From DASTFP01 sp963816855 (GTDB lineage Bacteria; Verrucomicrobiota; Verrucomicrobiia; Chthoniobacterales; Terrimicrobiaceae): a DNA stretch of 64,000 nt. Position numbers and translations under genes: made by a program. Every line of letters starts with the position of its first letter. Positions within the stretch are counted from its first letter, which is position 1. The notes beneath the pieces are model-generated. The model saw only the letters and a list, made by a program, of their open reading frames with translations, did no database searches and was not told the DNA's origin. Below, piece by piece: positions 16,781-24,902 of this stretch. The stretch lies in assembly GCA_963816855.1 (NCBI GenBank), contig CAWFMA010000019.1:20626-84625 (forward strand), in the 5' to 3' direction.

Positions 16781-17506
16781 TCAGTCGTGCGTCAATCCGT
16801 TTATGGCGCTTCCCGTCATGGGAACAAAGCGCACATCTAGCATCTTCTCCCGATGAATCTGTCCATTCTTCTTGCGCAACAAAATGAGCTCCTGAATGCC
16901 GCCCGCCTTCCCTATGGGAATGACCAGGCGCCCTCCATCCTTTAACTGCGCGAGCAGCGGCTCTGGCACCTGTTCCGGGGCGCACGTCACGATAATCGCG
17001 TCGAAAGGAGCCTTCTCGGGCCAGCCCAGATACCCGTCCCCCAACCGCACATGGACATTTTCTGCCCCCAATCTTCCGAGGGTCGATTTTGCGGATTCCG
17101 CCAATTCGGGAACAATCTCGATCGTGTAGACCTCTCTGGCGATCTTGCCGAGAACCGCCGCTTGGTATCCGGAACCCGTCCCAACTTCCAGCACGGTGTC
17201 TCCCTTGCTCAATTCCAGCGCCTCGGTCATCCGCGCCACGACGAATGGCTGCGAAATCGTTTGCCCGTGCCCGATGGGCAACGGTCCGTCGGCATAAGCG
17301 TTAGAACGAAGAGCTAGCGGAACGAATTCGTGCCTGGGAACCTCTGACATGGCTTGAAGAACATCGGGATTGCTAATTCCCCCGGCCACCAGTTGACTCC
17401 TCACCATCTCTTCGCGCGCTTTCACTTCGCTGTTATTTCCCAAAGCGAGGACGCAACCGATCTCCAAAACAGCAAGAATCCGCGGGATCAGATGCTTCCT
17501 CTTCAT
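16781..17506 (-). CDS. pcm: Protein-L-isoaspartate O-methyltransferase with N-terminal signal segment
   Basis: Repairs isoaspartyl residues by methylation with S-adenosylmethionine. The SAM motif VLEVGTGSGYQAAVLG, the family stretch GQTISQPFVVARMTEAL and the post-motif IIVTCAPEQVPEPLL are all present, so the enzyme looks active. Unlike cytoplasmic Pcm it starts MKRKHLIPRILAVLEIGCVLALGN, a basic-hydrophobic leader suggesting export or membrane anchoring; how SAM would reach an exported enzyme is unclear. It sits between the binding-protein and permease genes with gaps of about 20 bases, so it is part of the importer operon. Confidence 0.93.
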   Translation of the reverse strand: MKRKHLIPRILAVLEIGCVLALGNNSEVKAREEMVRSQLVAGGISNPDVLQAMSEVPRHEFVPLALRSNAYADGPLPIGHGQTISQPFVVARMTEALELSKGDTVLEVGTGSGYQAAVLGKIAREVYTIEIVPELAESAKSTLGRLGAENVHVRLGDGYLGWPEKAPFDAIIVTCAPEQVPEPLLAQLKDGGRLVIPIGKAGGIQELILLRKKNGQIHREKMLDVRFVPMTGSAINGLTHD

Positions 17507-17524
17507 CCGTCAATATACCTTTCT

Positions 17525-18307
17525 TCAGAAATAGAATGGGATGTTTTCCCTTCGAAAGGCCGCTTTTTGCTCGCTCAGATACTGGTCCCCCAGTCTTTCA
17601 AACCCGCCGTCTTCTCTGAAATGCCTGAGGAACTCGTTAATTTTTTCCTGGAGTGCCGTGTCGCCTTGCCGCAGCCCGATCGCCCAAGACTCTTTCTGCA
17701 GGGGCGCGAGCAGGGCCCGCGTCGTGGCAGGATTTTTCTTCCAGTTTTGCCAGACGCTCATTTGGTCGTAGATAAATCCATCTACCTTTCCCTGAACGAC
17801 TTCCAAAACAGCTGCGTTTTCCTTGTCCACCGAAAGGACCTTGGCCTTCTTTAAATTCGCACGGGCCCAGACTTCTCCAGTGGTTCCCTGGCGGACGACG
17901 ATCGTTGTGCCTTCCGTGTCCAACTGCGCGGGATCTTGCAGCTTCCCATTGCTTCCGACCAGCAATGCCAAACCGATCGAAAGATAAGGATCCGAAAAGG
18001 CGATGGCCCTCCTCCTTTCCGGCGTATCCGTCATCGAACTGAGAATACAGTCGATGCGGCCGTTCTGGAGGGACGGAATGAGTCCGACAAAAGGCAGATT
18101 CTCGATCCGCAGCGAACGTCCCAGATATTCCGCCAGGGCCTTGGCCAGTTGCACACTGATTCCCGCGGGCTTTCCATTCTCGTCGATTGTCTCAAATGGA
18201 GGATAGGAAAGCTCCATCCCCACCACGAGCTCTTTTGCTTGCTTTTTCGCGCAACCAATCAGCATCGAAGCGCATAAGAGGAGGTTTCGAAAGAGCTGGT
18301 TGGTCAT
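17525..18307 (-). CDS. Amino-acid-binding lipoprotein of ABC importer (SBP family 3)
   Basis: Captures the substrate in the periplasm for the permease/ATPase encoded downstream. The ATG at 18307 gives MTNQLFRNLLLCASMLIGC with lipobox LIGC. The mature part opens KELVVGMELSYPPFETIDENGKPAG, the family 3 binding motif, then LPFVGLIPSLQNGRIDCILSSMTDTPERR, VVRQGTTGEVWA and GFIYDQMSVWQNW. About 260 residues is standard. An upstream in-frame extension runs through the parS-like site and is rejected. It is the first gene of the operon. Confidence 0.93.
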   Translation of the reverse strand: MTNQLFRNLLLCASMLIGCAKKQAKELVVGMELSYPPFETIDENGKPAGISVQLAKALAEYLGRSLRIENLPFVGLIPSLQNGRIDCILSSMTDTPERRRAIAFSDPYLSIGLALLVGSNGKLQDPAQLDTEGTTIVVRQGTTGEVWARANLKKAKVLSVDKENAAVLEVVQGKVDGFIYDQMSVWQNWKKNPATTRALLAPLQKESWAIGLRQGDTALQEKINEFLRHFREDGGFERLGDQYLSEQKAAFRRENIPFYF

Positions 18308-18331
18308 CGTGGAGAGTCCGCGGTTTTCATG

Positions 18332-18347
18332 TGTTCCACGTGGAACA
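18332..18347. promoter_or_regulatory. Perfect parS-like palindrome (candidate ParB binding site)
   Basis: The 16 bases TGTTCCACGTGGAACA are a perfect palindrome and fit the widely conserved chromosomal parS consensus TGTTnCACGTGnAACA. No parA or parB gene is in the window, so recognition by ParB is inferred from the consensus alone. The site lies 25 bases upstream of the binding-protein start. Confidence 0.75.
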
Positions 18348-18572
18348 TGGTCTGTTGCTTCCTTGTGAATATTTGTCAATATCTTACCGAAAGTCGCGCT
18401 CGAGAGCCATCGCTTTTCCGACAGCACCCACCTGCAAAGGTTCTGCGCACAAATTATTCGCAAGCGCCAAACCCGTGGAACGTTCGCTGTGCGTTGCAGG
18501 AACATCGGGTATGGTATTTGTTCACATCCTTAAGAAGAATATTATTTGAAACGTCTCTCATCTGCTTCAGCT

Positions 18573-18587
18573 TGTTCCACGTGAACA
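18573..18587. promoter_or_regulatory. Near-parS site, one base shorter than consensus
   Basis: TGTTCCACGTGAACA reproduces the left half and core of the upstream site but lacks one G in the right half. It lies 241 bases from the perfect copy. Two sites close together in a non-coding gap are more than expected by chance, yet the spacing defect may weaken binding. Confidence 0.5.
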
Positions 18588-18679
18588 CAGGCTTTCCCGC
18601 GCCTCTCCAAATTATGCGCCTCCATAATTACCCAGTTGCCTGCCAGCTCGGGAATTTGAGAGGGTTTCGTCGCGGTTAA

Positions 18680-18997
18680 ATGAGGATGAAATCGGAGAGT
18701 TTAGACGGCTCGCCTGCTAAGTTGGTCCTTGCAGAGGTTGATGCCTTGCGCGCGGAGTTGCGCGGGCTCATCGACAGTTATGCCGGAAGCCTGGAAGCAG
18801 AGCTTGAGCGGGTACGTTCGCTGATCGAATCTTCCGGTCGCGACGGAAAGCTTTCGGGAGCCAAGGTCAGGGATCTCCGCGACATGCTTACCCTACTCAG
18901 CCGAAGGCAAATCAAACCGGAAAGGGGTCGGCGAAAGGACCTGAAGAGGGTGGAAGGTTTAATCGGAGACCTTGGAATGCTTATTGAAAATTGGTGA
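18680..18997 (+). CDS. Small coiled-coil protein of unknown function
   Basis: A 105-residue, highly charged protein, almost wholly helical: LVLAEVDALRAELRGLIDSYAGSLEAELERVRSLIE with heptad-like Leu/Ala spacing, then KVRDLRDMLTLLSRRQIKPERGRRKDLKRVEGLIGDLGMLIENW. No signal peptide or membrane segment. It is the first plus-strand gene after the parS-bearing gap and is followed 21 bases later by msrA, so the two may be co-transcribed. No family was recognised; a structural or DNA-associated role is only a guess. Confidence 0.7.
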   Translation: MRMKSESLDGSPAKLVLAEVDALRAELRGLIDSYAGSLEAELERVRSLIESSGRDGKLSGAKVRDLRDMLTLLSRRQIKPERGRRKDLKRVEGLIGDLGMLIENW

Positions 18998-19018
18998 GTT
19001 CGCGCCGACCTTCACCTC

Positions 19019-19612
19019 GTGAAGCTGAGGGCGTGCATCTTCTTGTCCCTTGTGGTAACGTTTTTCGCCATGAATGCGGAGGAAACCGGCTCGCGAGCCA
19101 TCGTGGGAGGCGGATGTTTTTGGTGCGTGGAGGCTGTTTATCAGACTGTTCCGGGAATTCTTCGTGTGACCAGCGGCTACGCCGGGGGAAATGTCGCGAA
19201 TCCGACATATGAGCAGGTCTGCACTGGGCGAACCGGTCACGCGGAGGTGGTGCAGATAGAATTCGATCCCGCGAAGATCAGTTATAGGCAGGTGATCGAC
19301 TTGTTTTGGCAGGCGCACGATCCAACGACGCCCAACCGGCAGGGCGCGGATGTCGGGCCGCAATATCGATCGATTATCCTTTATGAGAACGAAGCGGAGA
19401 AAACCGCGGCCGAGAGTTCAAAGCTGGAGGCGCAGGCGCACTTCAAAGATCCGATCGTTACTGAGATCGTTCCGCTGAAGACGTTTTATCCGGCGGAGAA
19501 GTATCACCAGGATTTTTACAATAAAAACCCGAGCTATCCCTACAGCGAAGCGGTGATTCGACCGAAACTTGAGAAGTTTGAAAAAGCTGTCCGGGAAAAA
19601 GGACCCTCATGA
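19019..19612 (+). CDS. msrA: Peptide methionine-S-sulfoxide reductase A, exported
   Basis: Reduces Met-S-sulfoxide in oxidised proteins. Catalytic motif GGGCFWCVEAVY (nucleophile Cys in GCFWC), GYAGGNVANPTYEQVCTGRTGHAEVV and the C-terminal EKYHQDFYNKN are all intact. The GTG start gives KLRACIFLSLVVTFFAMNA, a Sec-type signal, so this version probably works in the periplasm. It ends with a four-base overlap (ATGA) on the radical SAM gene, showing coupling. Confidence 0.95.
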   Translation: MKLRACIFLSLVVTFFAMNAEETGSRAIVGGGCFWCVEAVYQTVPGILRVTSGYAGGNVANPTYEQVCTGRTGHAEVVQIEFDPAKISYRQVIDLFWQAHDPTTPNRQGADVGPQYRSIILYENEAEKTAAESSKLEAQAHFKDPIVTEIVPLKTFYPAEKYHQDFYNKNPSYPYSEAVIRPKLEKFEKAVREKGPS

Positions 19613-20655
19613 CCCCGCCGAAGCGTGGAGCAACAGGGAATCCTCCAAACCGCTTCGAAAGATTGCAAGTTATTTTAGATGAGGAAGTTGCATTCGAGAA
19701 ACGAAGCCCGGCAACGAGCTACTTCCGTGATGACGCCCAAACGATCATCAGCCGCACGGAGAGCCCGGATATAGGTTTCGAGGCGAGCATTAATCCTTAT
19801 CGCGGCTGCGAACACGGTTGTTCCTATTGCTACGCCAGACCGTATCACGAGTATCTCGGATTTTCGGCCGGTCTTGACTTCGAGACGCGCATCCTGGTCA
19901 AGGCGGGAGCGCCGGACCTCCTTCGGGCACAGTTAAGCTCGCCGTCATGGAAGCCGCAGGTGCTCGCGATGAGCGGGGTAACCGACTGCTATCAGCCAGT
20001 CGAACGCAGGCTGCAAATCACCAGGCGCTGTCTGCAAGTGCTGGCCGAGTTTCGCAATCCGGTGGCGATCGTGACCAAGAATTTCCTGGTCACCCGCGAT
20101 GTGGATATTTTGGCCGATCTCGCTGGCGTTCAAGCCGCGAGGGTCAGCCTCTCGATCACGACGCTGAACGCCGATCTCGCCCGCCGGCTGGAACCGCGGG
20201 CGTCGCTTCCGCGCCATAGATTGGAGGCCATACGGAAACTTCATTCTCGCGGCATTGCGGTGAGTGTTCTTGTGGCTCCCGTGATTCCTGGTCTCAACGA
20301 GCATGAAATCCCGGCCATCTTGGCTGCCGCTCGGAGGGCGGGTGCGATCCACGCGGGCTACGCGCTTCTGCGGCTTCCCCATGGGGTCAAGGAGATCTTT
20401 TCCGACTGGCTGGCCGAAAATCTCCCCGACGCTCGGGAGAGAATCTTGAGCCGCATTCGGGATGTTCGGGGAGGTTCGCTCAACGACTCACGGTTTGGCA
20501 TTCGCATGAGAGGTGAAGGGGTGGAGGCGGAAGCCATTTGCCGCCTCTTTGAGGTTTCGGCCGCGCGAGAGGGATTGACCACCAGCCCTCCCGCGCTTTC
20601 GAGCGCGGCGTTCCGCCGTCCCGGGGGAGAGCAGCTGGAACTTCTCTTATCGTAG
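19609..20655 (+). CDS. Radical SAM protein, PA0069/SplB-related family
   Basis: A 348-residue radical SAM protein. The cluster-binding motif is CEHGCSYCYAR (CxxxCxxC) within NPYRGCEHGCSYCYARPYHEYLGF, characteristic of the PA0069 group related to spore photoproduct lyase. Further family blocks are ILVKAGAPDLLR, MSGVTDCYQPVERRLQITR and VIPGLNEHEIP. The reaction is not known for this group. It is translationally coupled to msrA, but the functional link is unproven. Confidence 0.92.
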   Translation: MTPPKRGATGNPPNRFERLQVILDEEVAFEKRSPATSYFRDDAQTIISRTESPDIGFEASINPYRGCEHGCSYCYARPYHEYLGFSAGLDFETRILVKAGAPDLLRAQLSSPSWKPQVLAMSGVTDCYQPVERRLQITRRCLQVLAEFRNPVAIVTKNFLVTRDVDILADLAGVQAARVSLSITTLNADLARRLEPRASLPRHRLEAIRKLHSRGIAVSVLVAPVIPGLNEHEIPAILAAARRAGAIHAGYALLRLPHGVKEIFSDWLAENLPDARERILSRIRDVRGGSLNDSRFGIRMRGEGVEAEAICRLFEVSAAREGLTTSPPALSSAAFRRPGGEQLELLLS

Positions 20656-20659
20656 GCGC

Positions 20660-21328
20660 TCAGAGCAAGGCCGGCACCACCTCGGCAATGGTCACCGGAG
20701 TTCCAACCTTCACGAGATCAAATACTTGCGTTGCCGCATCGCGCGTCAACCGAATGCAGCCGTGCGACGCCGGCCGCCCGGGCACATAGCCGATATGAAG
20801 ACCGACGCCGCTGTCGGTCAGGCGCATCCAGTAGGGCATCACGGCTCCCTCGAAACGTCCTCCCGGCGGAATAGAATCAGTCCGGGAATCCGCGTCGCTG
20901 ATGACGACAACATTTTGGCCGTCGTAAATCTTTCCATAAAGATTCGAGAAGTAGTTCTTTTCCTTTGCGCGGATCGTGAAGTCGCCTGTCGGAGTAGGAT
21001 GAGATTTCTTGCCGGTGGCCACCGGGAAGTCCATCGCGATGGCGCTACGCACCAGGAGCAAGCCGCGCTGGTCGGCCAGAGAGATTTCTAAGGACACGTT
21101 TTCCGGCGTGGCTTGCGACAGCAATTCCTTGTTGCGATACGTCTGCTTCCGCCACCCGGCGAGTGAGCGGTAGATGGCGTGGTCGGCGAGGGCTTGTTTG
21201 CGGAGCTCGGCGCGTTCGCTTTCTTCCCGGGCCCTGGCCTGGCGGTTCTGAACATTCTCGACCACCGCGCAGCCGGCACACAAAGAGGCGATGATCGCCA
21301 GAACCGCGAATTTTGTAGCAACACTCAT
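20660..21328 (-). CDS. L,D-transpeptidase lipoprotein (YkuD domain)
   Basis: A periplasmic enzyme that forms L,D-crosslinks or attaches proteins to peptidoglycan. Start at MSVATKFAVLAIIASLCAGC with lipobox CAGC; a GTG further upstream is less suited. A helical spacer (RQARAREESERAELRKQALAD) precedes the YkuD domain with VATGKKSHPTPTGDFTI and the catalytic HxGTx-type end SHGCIRLTRDAA (Cys nucleophile in HGCIR). Length of about 222 residues is normal. It is convergent with the radical SAM gene and divergent from pdhA. Confidence 0.92.
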   Translation of the reverse strand: MSVATKFAVLAIIASLCAGCAVVENVQNRQARAREESERAELRKQALADHAIYRSLAGWRKQTYRNKELLSQATPENVSLEISLADQRGLLLVRSAIAMDFPVATGKKSHPTPTGDFTIRAKEKNYFSNLYGKIYDGQNVVVISDADSRTDSIPPGGRFEGAVMPYWMRLTDSGVGLHIGYVPGRPASHGCIRLTRDAATQVFDLVKVGTPVTIAEVVPALL

Positions 21329-21484
21329 CGGACGTATCCCAATCGAAGAGGATATTGCTTGAAAAGAAAATCCCGCCATTTCCGAGTTGTCAAAACGAAG
21401 CACATTGCGAATGATAGCTTTTCTTGACGCCTAGAAAGTTCTGAGGGCTACGTGGCAGGAGGGCCATCAACCACCCAATTACGA

Positions 21485-22570
21485 ATGACAAGAACCGCAG
21501 ACGCAACCAGCCCCATAGACCATTCGAAGGCGCCGATCAACACGGACGTAAGTCTCGAGGAGAAGGTCGGCTTCCTGCGCGAGATGATCCGCATCCGCCG
21601 TTTCGAGCAAACCGCCCTGAAGTTCTACAACCAGGGCAAAATGGGCGGTTTTCTGCATCTTTATATCGGCCAGGAGTCGGTGGCAGTGGGGACGATATCG
21701 CTCTTGGGGGACAACGATCATGTCATCACCGCTTACCGGGATCATGGGCATGCTCTCGCCTCCGGGATGGGTATGAACGAGTGTATGGCCGAGCTCTACG
21801 GCAAGGCCACGGGTTGTTCCAAAGGCAAGGGGGGCTCGATGCATTTCTTTGCGCCGGATAAGAATTACTGGGGCGGTCATGGAATCGTTGCAGGGCAGAC
21901 TCCGCTTGGCCTCGGGCTGGCCTATGCTATCAAGTACAAGGGTCTCACCGGGGCCGCCTTGTGCTTCCTGGGCGATGGCGCAGTGAACCAGGGATGCTTT
22001 TACGAGTGCCTCAATCTGGCATCTCTTTTCAATCTGCCGGCAATTTACGTCATCGAAAACAACAAGTATTCGATGGGCACGAGCCTCAATCGTTCATCGG
22101 TGGTGGACATATGCCTTGCCCAGCGCGCCGAGACCTTCGGCATTGAATGGGAACAGGCGGACGGTGAAGACCTTTACGAAGTGCGCGCCGTCACCCAGAA
22201 GGCGCTCGACAGGGCCTACAAGGAATCCCGGCCCACGGTCCTGGAGTTTGACACCTATCGTTATTATGGTCATTCGGTGGCCGACGCCAAACACAAGGGG
22301 GGGTATCGCAAGGCAGAGGAGATCGAGAAATACAAGAACGAGCACGATCCCATCCAGTTGTTCAAGAATCGACTTATCGCGGAGAAGGCGCTGAATGAAG
22401 AGCAGTACGAAGCCATGGACACCGAGATAAGGAGCGAAGCCGCGGCTTCGGCCCAATTCGCTGAGGAAAGCCCTCCCCCTGCCGAGGAGAGCATTTTCGA
22501 GGACGTCTATTACGAGGTGGACCACCAAACCGAGGCCGGGCGAACAGGGCGATTTTTCTTCAACGATTAG
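21485..22570 (+). CDS. pdhA: Pyruvate dehydrogenase E1 component, alpha subunit
   Basis: Thiamine-diphosphate subunit that decarboxylates pyruvate. Visible blocks: IRIRRFEQTALKFYNQGKMGGFLHLYIGQE, AYRDHGHALASGMG, CSKGKGGSMHFF and the ThDP motif GDGAVNQGCFYECLN ... VIENNKYSMGT. The phosphorylation-loop region YRYYGHSVADAKHKGGYR follows. The ATG at 21485 is preferred over a GTG 33 bases upstream, though no strong ribosome site marks either. It is the first gene of pdhA-pdhB-pdhC, with gaps of 48 and 33 bases. About 361 residues, the alpha2beta2-type E1. Confidence 0.96.
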   Translation: MTRTADATSPIDHSKAPINTDVSLEEKVGFLREMIRIRRFEQTALKFYNQGKMGGFLHLYIGQESVAVGTISLLGDNDHVITAYRDHGHALASGMGMNECMAELYGKATGCSKGKGGSMHFFAPDKNYWGGHGIVAGQTPLGLGLAYAIKYKGLTGAALCFLGDGAVNQGCFYECLNLASLFNLPAIYVIENNKYSMGTSLNRSSVVDICLAQRAETFGIEWEQADGEDLYEVRAVTQKALDRAYKESRPTVLEFDTYRYYGHSVADAKHKGGYRKAEEIEKYKNEHDPIQLFKNRLIAEKALNEEQYEAMDTEIRSEAAASAQFAEESPPPAEESIFEDVYYEVDHQTEAGRTGRFFFND

Positions 22571-22618
22571 GCGTCATTTTCAACGAAACCCTCAAGTTTC
22601 CTGCATTCTTTCTAAAAT

Positions 22619-23596
22619 ATGGCGCTTATCGAATACCGCGAAGCTCTCAATCAGGCGTTTGCCGAGGAAATCGAACGTGATCCGAATGTGGTCCTAATTG
22701 GCGAGGAAGTTGCGCAATACGATGGAGCCTACAAGGTGACGCGGGGTCTCTGGAAGAGATTCGGCGACAAGCGGGTCGTGGATACCCCGATCAGCGAAGC
22801 AGCCTTCGTCGGAATGGGAGTCGGAGCCTCGATGCTCGGCCTTCGTCCGGTTATCGAGCTCATGTTTTGGAGTTTTTCCACGGTGACATACGACCAGATT
22901 GTCAACAATGCGGGCCAGATTCGCTACATGAGCGGGGGCTTGATCAACTGTCCGATAGTGATTCGCGGGCCCGCTAACGGTGGAACGAATGTCGGGGCTA
23001 CTCATTCTCATACTCCGGAGAATTGGTTTGCGGCCGTCCCCGGCCTTAAGGTCGTCTCCCCGGCCACAGCCTATGACGCCAAAGGGTTGATGAAAAGCGC
23101 GATCCGTGACAACGATCCGGTCATGTTCATGGAAAACACCCTACTCTACGGGGAACGATACGAAGTACCTGAGGAAGAATATCTTATCCCTATCGGCTTG
23201 GCTGATCTCAAACGGGAAGGCTCCGATGTCTCGCTGATCGCCCACGGCCGTTCGGCTCTCATAGCGCTCAAGGCAGCTCAAATCCTCTCCAGCGAACACA
23301 ACGTTGAAGCGGACGTGCTTGATCTTCGTTCAATACGTCCGCTGGATCAGGAAGCTGTCCTTAGCTCGGTACGCAAGACGCATCGGGCAGTCGTGGTCGA
23401 TGAAAGCAAGGCCTTCTGCGGAGTCTCCGCGCAGATTTCCAGTATCATCATGGAGAACGCCTTTGACGATCTGGACGCTCCGGTGAGGCGTGTGAATTCG
23501 CTGGATGCCCCGGCGATTTATTCGCCGGCCGTAGAACCTCTTCAAATTCCTACTCCGCAGAGAGTCGTCAAGAAGGTGCTGGAAATTGTCGGATGA
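22619..23596 (+). CDS. pdhB: Pyruvate dehydrogenase E1 component, beta subunit
   Basis: Partner of PdhA. The N-terminus ALIEYREALNQAFAEEIERDPNVVLIGEEVAQYDGAYKVTRGLW, the motif PISEAAFVGMGVGASMLGLRPV and the C-terminal transketolase-like half (VSLIAHGRSALIALKAAQIL, DLRSIRPLDQEAV) are complete. The 325-residue length is standard. It would bind E2 through its C-terminal domain. All expected residues are present. Confidence 0.96.
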   Translation: MALIEYREALNQAFAEEIERDPNVVLIGEEVAQYDGAYKVTRGLWKRFGDKRVVDTPISEAAFVGMGVGASMLGLRPVIELMFWSFSTVTYDQIVNNAGQIRYMSGGLINCPIVIRGPANGGTNVGATHSHTPENWFAAVPGLKVVSPATAYDAKGLMKSAIRDNDPVMFMENTLLYGERYEVPEEEYLIPIGLADLKREGSDVSLIAHGRSALIALKAAQILSSEHNVEADVLDLRSIRPLDQEAVLSSVRKTHRAVVVDESKAFCGVSAQISSIIMENAFDDLDAPVRRVNSLDAPAIYSPAVEPLQIPTPQRVVKKVLEIVG

Positions 23597-23629
23597 AGTC
23601 CTGAAGCACCAACGCTCCCACCCATTTCT

Positions 23630-24865
23630 ATGCCAATCATCACCATGCCCAAATTGAGCGACACGATGGTCGAGGGAACCATTGCGCGCTGGAAGAAGAA
23701 AGAAGGCGATACCGTCGAGATGGGCGACATTCTCGCCGAAGTGGAAACCGACAAGGCCACAATGGAAATGGAGGCCTTCGACGAAGGCATCCTGAAGGAA
23801 ATTTACGTCGGCGACGGGGGGGTGGCGAAGGTCGGGGAGAAGGTGGCGCTCGTTCTCGGGGAGGGCGAGACTGTTGAAGGCGCTTCGGCGGCGCCTGCAG
23901 CGAAACCGGATCTAACCACCGCCCAGCCTCGGGAGGCCAAGGCAGCGCCGGCGGCCCCGACAACGGCAGCCGCGCCGGGCGCGGAACGCGCCAAAGCATC
24001 GCCGTTGGCGAAAAAGATCGCAGTGGAGCGCGGTATCGCGCTCGAAGGGATCAAGGGTACAGGCCCGGGCGGCCGGATCGTAGTCAAGGACCTTCCGGAA
24101 AAGGGCGCCGCAGCCGCACCCGCACCCGCCGCAGCGCCTCCTCCGAAGGTGCAGGCGCCTTCCGCGGGACAGGGCGATAACCGGGTTCCTCTTACCGGGA
24201 TGCGCCGGGTCATCGCCGAGCGATTGCTGGCCAGCAAGACGCAGTTACCGCATTTTTATCTGTCCATCGAGGTTGATGCCAGTTCCCTCATGCGGCTTCG
24301 CAAGGAGCTCAACAGCGCCAACGAGGCAGCCGGACTTCCCAAGCTGACTGTCAATGATTTCATTTTGCTGGCCGTGGCTCGCGCGGCGAGTTCCCACCCG
24401 TATATCAACGCGTCGTGGGCGGGAGACGCCATCATCCAATTCGCAAGCGTCAACATCTCCGTCGCTGTCGCCGTGGACGAGGGCCTTGTGACGCCGGTTA
24501 TCCGCGATGCCAACAAGCTTTCGCTCAAAGAGATCAGCGTGACAGTCAAAGACCTGGCCAAGCGTGCGCGGGACAAGAAGCTCAAACCCGAGGAATATCA
24601 AGGAGGGACGATTACCGTATCGAACCTCGGAGCCTACGGCATCGAGCAATTCTTTGCGATCATCAATCCTCCCCAGGCGGCAATCCTTGCGGTGGGCGCC
24701 ATCGTGAAAAAACCGGCGGTCAACGCCAAGAATGAGATCGTGGTGGGAGAGAGAATGACCATTTCGCTGAGTGGCGATCATCGGGTGGTGGACGGGGCGG
24801 TCGGGGCTGAATATCTTAGCACGCTTCGCAAGCTGATCGAGAATCCGGCGTTGATGCTCTTCTGA
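23630..24865 (+). CDS. pdhC: Pyruvate dehydrogenase E2, dihydrolipoamide acetyltransferase
   Basis: Core of the pyruvate dehydrogenase complex. One lipoyl domain at residues 1-80 (lipoyl Lys in EVETDKATMEME), an Ala/Pro-rich linker, an E3/E1-binding domain (ASPLAKKIAVERGIALEGIKGTGPGGRI), a second linker and the catalytic domain ending SGDHRVVDGAVGAEYL with the active-site His of DHRVVDG. At 411 residues it is the single-lipoyl type. The E3 gene (lpd) is not next to it, so it must be supplied elsewhere. Confidence 0.96.
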   Translation: MPIITMPKLSDTMVEGTIARWKKKEGDTVEMGDILAEVETDKATMEMEAFDEGILKEIYVGDGGVAKVGEKVALVLGEGETVEGASAAPAAKPDLTTAQPREAKAAPAAPTTAAAPGAERAKASPLAKKIAVERGIALEGIKGTGPGGRIVVKDLPEKGAAAAPAPAAAPPPKVQAPSAGQGDNRVPLTGMRRVIAERLLASKTQLPHFYLSIEVDASSLMRLRKELNSANEAAGLPKLTVNDFILLAVARAASSHPYINASWAGDAIIQFASVNISVAVAVDEGLVTPVIRDANKLSLKEISVTVKDLAKRARDKKLKPEEYQGGTITVSNLGAYGIEQFFAIINPPQAAILAVGAIVKKPAVNAKNEIVVGERMTISLSGDHRVVDGAVGAEYLSTLRKLIENPALMLF

Positions 24866-24902
24866 CCCCGAAAGACCGGATCGCTTCGAATCGAGGAAGA
24901 GA

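Larger units (their letters stand above)
18308..18679. other. Intergenic region with two parS-like sites between divergent genes
   Basis: About 370 bases between the binding-protein gene (minus) and a small plus-strand gene. It is distinctly more AT-rich than the flanks in its middle (18500-18560, with stretches such as AAGAAGAATATTATTTG). It carries the two 15-16-bp palindromic sites listed separately. Promoters of both genes must lie here, but no convincing -10/-35 pair was resolved. The short open frames crossing it have no coding character. Confidence 0.6.
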
